Shown: in pieces, positions 1 to 5,911 of the stretch
Layout of the letters: each line of letters begins with the position of its first letter
How positions within the stretch are numbered: position 1 is the first letter of the stretch
Assembly: GCA_903970565.1 (NCBI GenBank)
Contig: CAJCJE010000481.1
Span: 1 to 7,303, forward strand
Reading direction: 5' to 3'
DNA from: Candidatus Melainabacteria bacterium
GTDB taxonomy: Bacteria > Actinomycetota > Actinomycetes > Mycobacteriales > Pseudonocardiaceae
DNA: 7,303 nt
Program-made: the position numbers and the translations under genes
The notes under the pieces: generated by a model
Databases searched by the model: none
What the model saw: the letters and a program-made list of their open reading frames with translations, nothing else
What the model was told of the DNA's origin: nothing

Positions 1-1076
1 GCCGGCCGCTGGTCGGCGTGGTGCACGCGGCCGGTGTACTGGCCGACGCCACCGTGACCGGACTGTCCACGGCAGACTTCGACACGGTGTTGCGGCCCAA
101 GCTGGACGCCGGTTGGCTGCTGCACCAGCTGACCGCCGAACTGCCGTTGCGCGCGTTCGTGCTGTTCTCCTCCATCGCCGGGGTGCTCGGCAACGCTGGA
201 CAGGGCAACTACGCCGCGGCCAACGCCTTCCTGGACGCGCTCGCCGAACATCGGCGCGGCCTGGGCCTGCCCGCCGTCTCCATCTCCTGGGGACTGTGGG
301 CGCCGAGGATCGGCATGACCGACACAATGTCCACAGTGGACTATTCCCGGCTGGCCGGCACCGGGGTCGTGTCGCTGACCGAACAGCAGGGACTCGACCT
401 GTTCGACGCGGCCCTGCGCGGCACGCGGGAGAGCCCGGCGCACGTGGTGGCCTCCCGCTGGGATTCCGCCGGGCTGCGCGCCAGGATCGAGGCCGGCCAG
501 GACGTTCCGGTGGTGCTGCGCGGTCTGGTGCGCGCCGCGCGCCGGGTGAGTGCCAGGAGCCAGGCAGCCGAGAGTGGGGCGCCGCGACTGGTCGAACGGC
601 TGCGGGAACTCGACCGGGCCGACGCGGCCGAACTGGTCTTCGGTTTCGTGCGGGACCAGGTCGCCCGCGCGCTCGGCCACCGGTCGCCGACCACCATCGA
701 TCCGGACAAGCCGTTGCGCGAACTCGGTCTGGACTCGCTGACCTCGGTAGAACTGCGCAACCGGCTCGGCACCGAGACCGGGCTGCGGCTGCCCGCGTCG
801 CTGGTGTTCAACCATCCGACGGTCACCGGACTGGCCGGGCACCTGGTCGAGGAACTGATCCCGAAGCCGCCGAGTACCGAACAAGTGGTGCGGGAAGCGC
901 TGGACCGGATCACCCCGGCGGTGCTCGACGCGGACCCGGCCGAACGCGACCGGCTGCGCGCCGCGCTCCAGGAGGCGCTGGACCGCATCGGCGCGGACAC
1001 CACCGAAGCTCCGACCGATGGGCTGGATCTCGCCTCCGACGAGGAGATCTTCGCCTTCATCGACACCCAGCTCTGA
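1..1076 (+). CDS. Modular type I polyketide synthase, 3' end (KR C-terminal half, ACP, C-terminal docking domain)
   Basis: The open frame enters at base 3 and ends at TGA 1074-1076; the 5' part lies outside the window. It begins inside a ketoreductase: HAAGV at 24-38, a conserved Lys (RPKLDA) at 99-101, the catalytic Ser of FSS, Tyr of GNYAAAN at 210-212 and Asn at 222-224, then the closing SWGLW near 285-299. The KR has LAD where B-type domains have LDD, no Trp eight residues before the Tyr and no Pro two after it. This fits a B1-type KR giving a D-configured (3R) beta-hydroxyl. An ACP follows at about 600-857, with LGLDSL and the phosphopantetheine Ser at 735-737. The last ~67 residues form a docking domain, so the chain passes to another polypeptide. 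Any DH or ER would lie upstream and cannot be judged. Identity as PKS is secure; the product is unknown. Confidence 0.97.
   Translation, partial: RPLVGVVHAAGVLADATVTGLSTADFDTVLRPKLDAGWLLHQLTAELPLRAFVLFSSIAGVLGNAGQGNYAAANAFLDALAEHRRGLGLPAVSISWGLWAPRIGMTDTMSTVDYSRLAGTGVVSLTEQQGLDLFDAALRGTRESPAHVVASRWDSAGLRARIEAGQDVPVVLRGLVRAARRVSARSQAAESGAPRLVERLRELDRADAAELVFGFVRDQVARALGHRSPTTIDPDKPLRELGLDSLTSVELRNRLGTETGLRLPASLVFNHPTVTGLAGHLVEELIPKPPSTEQVVREALDRITPAVLDADPAERDRLRAALQEALDRIGADTTEAPTDGLDLASDEEIFAFIDTQL
873..1073 (+). other. C-terminal docking domain of the upstream PKS (class 1a type)
   Basis: After the ACP there are two amphipathic helical stretches (starting near STEQVV and AERDRL), a Thr/Pro-containing loop, and a final helix [13 protein letters not shown] ending at the stop codon. 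This is the arrangement of class 1a docking domains, known from the erythromycin synthase: the first two helices dimerise and the last helix binds the N-terminal coiled coil of the next protein. The Asp/Glu-rich start and Ile/Phe/Leu-rich face of the final helix fit that role. The partner is probably the protein encoded directly downstream. Confidence 0.85.
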
Positions 1077-1093
1077 GTTCGACGAATCTGATT

Positions 1094-1097
1094 GGGG
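1094..1097 (+). promoter_or_regulatory. Weak G-rich ribosome binding site before the second PKS gene
   Basis: The 28 bases between the stop at 1076 and the ATG at 1105 hold one G-run, GGGG, seven bases before the ATG. There is no clear AGGAGG. It is the only candidate Shine-Dalgarno element, and translation may depend partly on ribosomes arriving from the upstream gene. No promoter or hairpin terminator is visible in the gap, which fits one transcript for the three genes. Confidence 0.4.
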
Positions 1098-1104
1098 TTG
1101 CGTT

Positions 1105-1200
1105 ATGGCCGGCGAGGACAAACTTCGCGAGTATCTCAAGCGGGTGACCGTGGATCTGGCGACCGCCCGTCGCCAACTGGCCGAGGTCGACGCGCGAGAC
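1105..1200 (+). other. N-terminal coiled-coil docking domain (class 1a type)
   Basis: The first 30 or so residues begin MAGEDKLREYLKRVTVDL and continue with alternating charged and Leu/Ala residues up to the KS start EPIAVIGMS. This is the familiar parallel coiled coil at the N-terminus of actinobacterial PKS proteins that receive a chain from a separate polypeptide. Its presence right after a matching C-terminal domain supports direct transfer from the upstream protein. Confidence 0.9.
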
Positions 1201-4200
1201 CACGAACCCATCGCCGTCATCGGCATGTCCTGCCGGTTCCCGGACGCGGAGAACGTCGAGTCCTACTGGGAGTTGCTGCGCGAGGGACGCGCCGCGGCGA
1301 TCGGCGACGTGCCGGCCGGCCGCTTCGACTCCGAGCCCCGCGCCGAGGACAACGATCTCTACTCCCCGCGCCAGGGTGCCTTCCTCAAGGACGTGGCCGG
1401 CTGGGACGCGGAGTTCTTCGGCTTCCCGTCCCGGGAGGCACTGCGGATGGACCCGCAGCAGCGGCTGCTGATGGAGCTGGTCTGGGAGGCGATGGAGGAC
1501 GCCGGCATCCCGCCGGCCAGCCTGGCCGGTACCCGGACCGGTGTGCTGCTCGGCTTCTCCGACGCCTTCCAGTACGGCCAACTGGAAGCCGACCGGCAGG
1601 GCCGCGACGTCTACGCCGACCCGTACATGGGCCAGGGCAGCCTGGCCAGCGTGGTCGCCGGACGCCTTGCCTACCACTTCGACCTGCGCGGCCCGACACT
1701 CTCGCTGGACACCGCGTGCTCCTCGACCCTGGTCGCGACCCACCTCGCGGTGCAGGCACTGCGCAACGGCGAGTGCGACTACGCGCTGGCCGGTGGCGGA
1801 TACCTTGCGCTGCACCCGTTCCTGTACGTCTACAGCTGCGCGACCTCGCTGCTCTCGCCGACCGACCGCTGCCACACCTTCGACGCGAGCGCGGACGGCT
1901 ACCTGATGGGCGAGGGCGGCGGCATGGTCATGCTGGCCCGGCTGTCGGACGCGATCCGTGACGGTCACCGCATCCGCGCGGTCATCCGGGGTTCCTCGGT
2001 CAACCAGGACGGCCGCAGCAACGGCCTGACCGCGCCCAACCGCAGCGCCCAGGTCGCGGTGATCCGGCAGGCACTGGCCGCCGCGAAAACCGGTCCGGAC
2101 GAGGTCGCCTACGTGGAGGCGCACGGGTCGGGCACCCCGCTGGGCGACGAGATCGAACTCGGCGCCCTCGCCGACGTCTTCGGCGCCCGCCCCGTCGAAA
2201 CCCCGCTGCATGTCGGCGCGGTGAAGACCAACATCGGCCACACGCACACCGCGGCCGGTATCGCCGGGCTGATCAAGACGGTGCTGGTACTGGAGAACGG
2301 CCTCGTGCCGCCGAACCTGAACATGGTCGAGCCGGCCGAGGCGGTACTGGCCAGTGCCGCCATCCGCCCGGCCAGCGGCCTGACCCCGCTGCCGGAGGAG
2401 GGCCGGGCCAGCATCGCCGGGGTCAGCTCCTTCGGCTGGTCGGGCACGAACGCGCACCTGGTGCTCGAAGCCGCGCCGGCGGTCGAACCGAGCACCCAGA
2501 CCGACGAACGGCCTCCGTTGGCCGAACTCCTGCCGGTCTCCGCCGCCAGTGACAACGCGCTGCGCGCCCAACTGGCGGCGCTGGCGACCGGCATCGGCGA
2601 CGCGCCGCTCGCCGACGTGGCCTACACGCTGCACACCGGCCGCACCGAACACGCCTACCGCCGGGCCGTACTGGCCGAGGACACCGCCGACGCGGCGGCC
2701 CGGCTGGCCTCGGCCGCCGAGCAGCCGGGGGTGCGACGCGGCGACGGCCGCCCCCTGGTGGCCTTTCTGCTGCCCGGTGTCGGTGACCAGTACGCCGGTC
2801 TCGGCCGGGCGCTCTACCGCGAGGAGCCGGTGTTCGCGGCAGCGGTCGAGGAGTGCCTGTCGATCGCCGACCAACGCTGCGGGGTGGACCTGCGCTCGGT
2901 GTTCTTCGCCGACCCGACGCCGGCCAAGGAGCCCGCGCCGTTCCTGCTGCGGCCCGGCAGCGAGCCGGCCCCCACCGAGGACCCGCTGGACCACGCCGAG
3001 ATCGCGCACCCGTTCCTGTTCACCGTGGAGTACGCGCTGGCCACGCTGCTCGCGCACCGGGGCATCACCCCGGACCTGCTGGTCGGCTACAGCCTCGGCG
3101 AGTACGTCGCGGCCTGCCTGGCCGGCGTGTTCAGCACCGAGGACGCGCTGTGGGTGGTGACCGAGCGGGCCCGGCTGATCGAAGCCGCCGCGCCCGGCCG
3201 GATGCTCGCCGTGGCCGAGAGCGCCGAGGCCGTGGGAACCGTGCTGGCCGGCTGCCCCGCCGAGGTGGACGTCGCCGCGCTCAACGGGCCCCGGATGACG
3301 GTGCTGTCCGGCGCGCCGGAGCAGATCGGCGCGGTGGCCACGGCACTGACCGAGGCCGGCATCGCGGCCCGACCGCTGCGGTCGGCGCACGCCTTCCACT
3401 CCACGCTGTTGGCGCCGGCCCAGGACAAACTGGCCGCGCTGATCGCCTCGGTGCCCCGCCAGGCGCCCCGGATCACGATCGTCTCCAACGCCACCGGGGT
3501 CGCGCTGACCGACGAGCAGGCCACCGACCCGCAGTACTGGGCCGCGCACCTGTGCGCCCCGGTGCGCTTCGCCGAGGGCGTCCGGCACTGCCTGGACCGC
3601 GAGGTCGACGCCTACGTCGAACTCGGACCCGGCCAGACGCTGGGCGGTCTGGTGCGGCAGAACATCACCGGCGACGCGAAACCGACCGTACTGGGCACCC
3701 TGCCGGCGCCGTGGCCGGCGCATCCGCGCCCGGAGGAGAACCTGAGCCTGGTGCAGACCTGCGCCCGACTGTGGGAGATCGGGGTTTCCCTGGACTTCTC
3801 GACGCTGCGCCGTCGGCCGGCCCGACTGACCCACCTGCCGAGCTATCCCTTCCAGCGCAACAGGTTCTGGCCGACGGCGACCACCGCGTCCGCCGCGTCC
3901 GCCGCGTCCGCCGCGTCCACTGTGTCCATATCGGAGGGTGCTACCGAGCCCGGCGCGCGCAGGGCGGCGTCGGACGCCCCGGCCGAAGGCCGCTGTTACG
4001 CGCCGACCTGGCAGCCGGACCTCACCCGCCTGCCAACCGGCTCCCCCGCGCTGAGCGGGACCTTGGTGGTCTTCGCCGACGAGGGCGGCACCGGCACCGG
4101 ACTGGTCGACCTGGCCGACGCGGCCGGGATACGGGTGGTCGAGGTGGTGGCCGGCAACGGGTTGAGCCGCGACGGGCGCCGGGTGGTGATCGACCCGACC

Positions 4201-5904
4201 GTGGCCGAGCACTACCGCGAGGTCTTCGCCGGCATCGGTGGATCACCGGCCGAGCCGGTCCAGGTGGTGCACCTGTGGAGCCTGGCCGAACCGGCGGAGG
4301 GTCCGGACGAGCCGCTGCGCGGCGCGGTGCGCGCCGGATTCGACAGCCTGCTGCTGACCGTGCAGGCGCTCGGTGACCTCGTCGCCGAGCGCGAGGTGCG
4401 GCTGCTGACCGTCAGCGCCGGTGCCGCCGAGATCGTCGGCGCCGACCTGACCTCGCCGCAGCGGGCCCTGGTGCACGGCTTGGCGCGCGGGGTGCGGGCC
4501 GAGTACCCCCGGTTGAGTTGGCGCGGCGTGGATCTGGCCCCGGCGGCGACGCCGATCTCCTCGGCCGGTCAGCTCGTCGAGGAGTTGCGGCGCGGACCGT
4601 GGGCCTACTCCGATCCGGCCGGCGAGCCGGCCCTGGTCGGCTGGCGCAACGGCCGCCGCTGGCTCAAGGGCTGGGCGGAACTGGCGCCGGGCACCGACGA
4701 CGCGGCCTGGAACCCCGACGGCGCCTACCTGATCACCGGTGGCACCCGAGGGCTCGGACTGTCCCTGGCCCAACACCTCGTGCGCCGGGGAGTGCGCCGG
4801 TTGGCGCTGCTGGGCCGGACGAACCTGCGCGAAGCCGGAAACGCCGACGAGCGGGTGGCCGAGAGCCTGCGCGCGGTCGCGGAGCTGGAGTCCGCCGGGG
4901 CCGAGGTGCTGCTGTTGGCCGCCGACACCGGGGTTGCGGCGGAACTGCGCGCCGCGCTGCGCACGGCGACCGAGCACTTCGGCGGACTGGAGGGCGTCAT
5001 CCACGCCGCCGGCGTGCAGGGCGGCGGCTTGGCGCAACGGCAGACGGTGGCCGGCGCGGGCCGGGTGCTCGCGCCGAAGGTCTCGGCGCTGGGTCCGCTC
5101 ACCGAACTGATCGGCCCGGACACTCCCGCGCACCTGCGGCCGAAGCTGCTGGTCCTCTACTCCTCCGTGGTCACCGTGGTGGGCGGTCTCGGCGAGGGCG
5201 ACTACTGCGCGGCCAACAGCCTGCTGGACGCCTACGGCACCGCACTGGCCGCCACCGCGCCGGACACCCGCGTGCTCACCGTCGCCTGGGGCCACTGGCA
5301 GCATGACGACTGGCAGGGCGAGACCCTCGACGCCGACCGGGCCGACTACCGGCAGCGCTACGGCTTCACCGCCGAAGCCGGCTGCGCGCTACTCGACCGG
5401 CTGGTCGCCGGGGTGAGTGGCGCGGTGGTGGCGCTGCGGCAGGAACTGCCCGAGGCGATGCGCGCGCTGAAGGCCATCAACGATCTCGACGAACTGCTCG
5501 ACTCGACCACGGCGGCGACCGCCGACACCAGCTCCACCCGTTTCCCCCGGCCGCCGCTGCGCACCGACTACGCGGCCCCGCGCTCCACGCTGGAGACCAC
5601 GATCGCCGAGGTGTGGGGCGGCTACCTGGGCATCGACCGGGTCGGTATCCACGATCCGTTCTTCGACCTCGGCGGCAACTCGCTGGTCGGCATCGCGATG
5701 GTGACCGCCATCGAACGGCTGCTCGAACGCAGGATCGCCCCCGCGATGCTGTTCGGCCACCCCACCGTCGCGGAGTTCGCCTCGGCGCTGGAGGAGGCCG
5801 CGCAGCCGGGACCGGCCGGTGGGGCGGGGCTGGCCATCGGGTCGGCCCGAGGCGAACGACGGCGCAGGGCCGGCAGCGCACGGATCTCCGGAACGCGGAA
5901 GTGA
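1105..5904 (+). CDS. Single-module type I polyketide synthase: docking-KS-AT-KR-carrier protein, 1599 aa
   Basis: The module should add one extender unit and reduce the beta-ketone to a hydroxyl. The ATG at 1105 is chosen because a class 1a docking domain starts exactly there. Domains by residue: docking 1-30; KS 34-458, active Cys205 (DTACSST), His340 (EAHGSGT), His379 (NIGHT); AT about 552-870, Ser663 in GYSLGEY and HAFH at 762-765, indicating malonyl-CoA; post-AT motif YPFQRNRFW 914-922; Ala/Ser repeat linker 927-941; structural KR half about 966-1195; catalytic KR with TGGTRGLG 1211-1218, Lys1325, Ser1354, Tyr1367, Asn1371; carrier domain about 1490-1562 with Ser1526 in FFDLGGNSL; Arg-rich tail 1580-1599. 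There is no DH, ER or thioesterase. All catalytic residues I could check are present, so it looks active. Oddities are the PGVGDQ and GYSLG variants in the AT, the NRPS-like carrier, and a KR with neither A- nor B-type signature. Confidence 0.97.
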   Translation: MAGEDKLREYLKRVTVDLATARRQLAEVDARDHEPIAVIGMSCRFPDAENVESYWELLREGRAAAIGDVPAGRFDSEPRAEDNDLYSPRQGAFLKDVAGWDAEFFGFPSREALRMDPQQRLLMELVWEAMEDAGIPPASLAGTRTGVLLGFSDAFQYGQLEADRQGRDVYADPYMGQGSLASVVAGRLAYHFDLRGPTLSLDTACSSTLVATHLAVQALRNGECDYALAGGGYLALHPFLYVYSCATSLLSPTDRCHTFDASADGYLMGEGGGMVMLARLSDAIRDGHRIRAVIRGSSVNQDGRSNGLTAPNRSAQVAVIRQALAAAKTGPDEVAYVEAHGSGTPLGDEIELGALADVFGARPVETPLHVGAVKTNIGHTHTAAGIAGLIKTVLVLENGLVPPNLNMVEPAEAVLASAAIRPASGLTPLPEEGRASIAGVSSFGWSGTNAHLVLEAAPAVEPSTQTDERPPLAELLPVSAASDNALRAQLAALATGIGDAPLADVAYTLHTGRTEHAYRRAVLAEDTADAAARLASAAEQPGVRRGDGRPLVAFLLPGVGDQYAGLGRALYREEPVFAAAVEECLSIADQRCGVDLRSVFFADPTPAKEPAPFLLRPGSEPAPTEDPLDHAEIAHPFLFTVEYALATLLAHRGITPDLLVGYSLGEYVAACLAGVFSTEDALWVVTERARLIEAAAPGRMLAVAESAEAVGTVLAGCPAEVDVAALNGPRMTVLSGAPEQIGAVATALTEAGIAARPLRSAHAFHSTLLAPAQDKLAALIASVPRQAPRITIVSNATGVALTDEQATDPQYWAAHLCAPVRFAEGVRHCLDREVDAYVELGPGQTLGGLVRQNITGDAKPTVLGTLPAPWPAHPRPEENLSLVQTCARLWEIGVSLDFSTLRRRPARLTHLPSYPFQRNRFWPTATTASAASAASAASTVSISEGATEPGARRAASDAPAEGRCYAPTWQPDLTRLPTGSPALSGTLVVFADEGGTGTGLVDLADAAGIRVVEVVAGNGLSRDGRRVVIDPTVAEHYREVFAGIGGSPAEPVQVVHLWSLAEPAEGPDEPLRGAVRAGFDSLLLTVQALGDLVAEREVRLLTVSAGAAEIVGADLTSPQRALVHGLARGVRAEYPRLSWRGVDLAPAATPISSAGQLVEELRRGPWAYSDPAGEPALVGWRNGRRWLKGWAELAPGTDDAAWNPDGAYLITGGTRGLGLSLAQHLVRRGVRRLALLGRTNLREAGNADERVAESLRAVAELESAGAEVLLLAADTGVAAELRAALRTATEHFGGLEGVIHAAGVQGGGLAQRQTVAGAGRVLAPKVSALGPLTELIGPDTPAHLRPKLLVLYSSVVTVVGGLGEGDYCAANSLLDAYGTALAATAPDTRVLTVAWGHWQHDDWQGETLDADRADYRQRYGFTAEAGCALLDRLVAGVSGAVVALRQELPEAMRALKAINDLDELLDSTTAATADTSSTRFPRPPLRTDYAAPRSTLETTIAEVWGGYLGIDRVGIHDPFFDLGGNSLVGIAMVTAIERLLERRIAPAMLFGHPTVAEFASALEEAAQPGPAGGAGLAIGSARGERRRRAGSARISGTRK
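3883..3927 (+). repeat. Five-unit 9-bp tandem repeat in the AT-KR linker
   Basis: Three identical copies of GCCGCGTCC (3892-3918) are flanked by a one-mismatch copy, ACCGCGTCC (3883-3891), and a diverged copy, ACTGTGTCC (3919-3927). The unit is three codons long and in frame, giving TAS-AAS-AAS-AAS-TVS (residues 927-941). It lies between the post-AT motif and the KR, where a flexible linker is expected. Loss or gain of a unit by replication slippage would keep the frame. Confidence 0.9.
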
Positions 5905-5907
5905 GGA
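5903..5907 (+). promoter_or_regulatory. Ribosome binding site overlapping the stop codon of the second PKS gene
   Basis: GAGGA begins inside the TGA stop at 5902-5904 and lies four bases before the ATG at 5912. The spacing is short, but the match to the 16S rRNA tail is better than at the previous gene boundary. The overlap of stop and Shine-Dalgarno suggests translational coupling, which would keep the second and third proteins at similar levels. It also supports ATG 5912 as the true start. Confidence 0.7.
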
Positions 5908-5911
5908 CGAC

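Noticed and set aside
1018..1104. Possible earlier start of the second PKS gene at 1018
   Set aside because: It would overlap the end of gene 1 and add 29 residues unlike any docking domain. The family's N-terminus starts exactly at ATG 1105.
1077..1104. Promoter or terminator between genes 1 and 2
   Set aside because: The gap is only 28 bp, with no inverted repeat and no recognisable -10/-35 pair.
1057..4212. Long open frame on the minus strand (1051 codons)
   Set aside because: It lies entirely opposite a clear PKS gene. In GC-rich coding DNA with G/C third positions, the reverse strand often stays open. The translation is Gly/Arg/Ala-rich with no recognisable motif.
2853..4376. Plus-strand open frame of 507 codons in another frame inside the second PKS gene
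   Set aside because: It overlaps the AT and linker of the PKS module, whose motifs are all in the other frame. The translation is Arg/Pro/Gly-rich with no domain.
3936..4700. A dehydratase between AT and KR of the second protein
   Set aside because: No HxxxGxxxxP motif is present. The region fits the structural half of the KR (YAPTWQP start, then Rossmann-like segments).
1105..5904. TTA codons that would imply bldA-dependent control
   Set aside because: The TTA strings I found (for example at 1103-1105 and in TGTTAC near 3995) are not in the reading frame.
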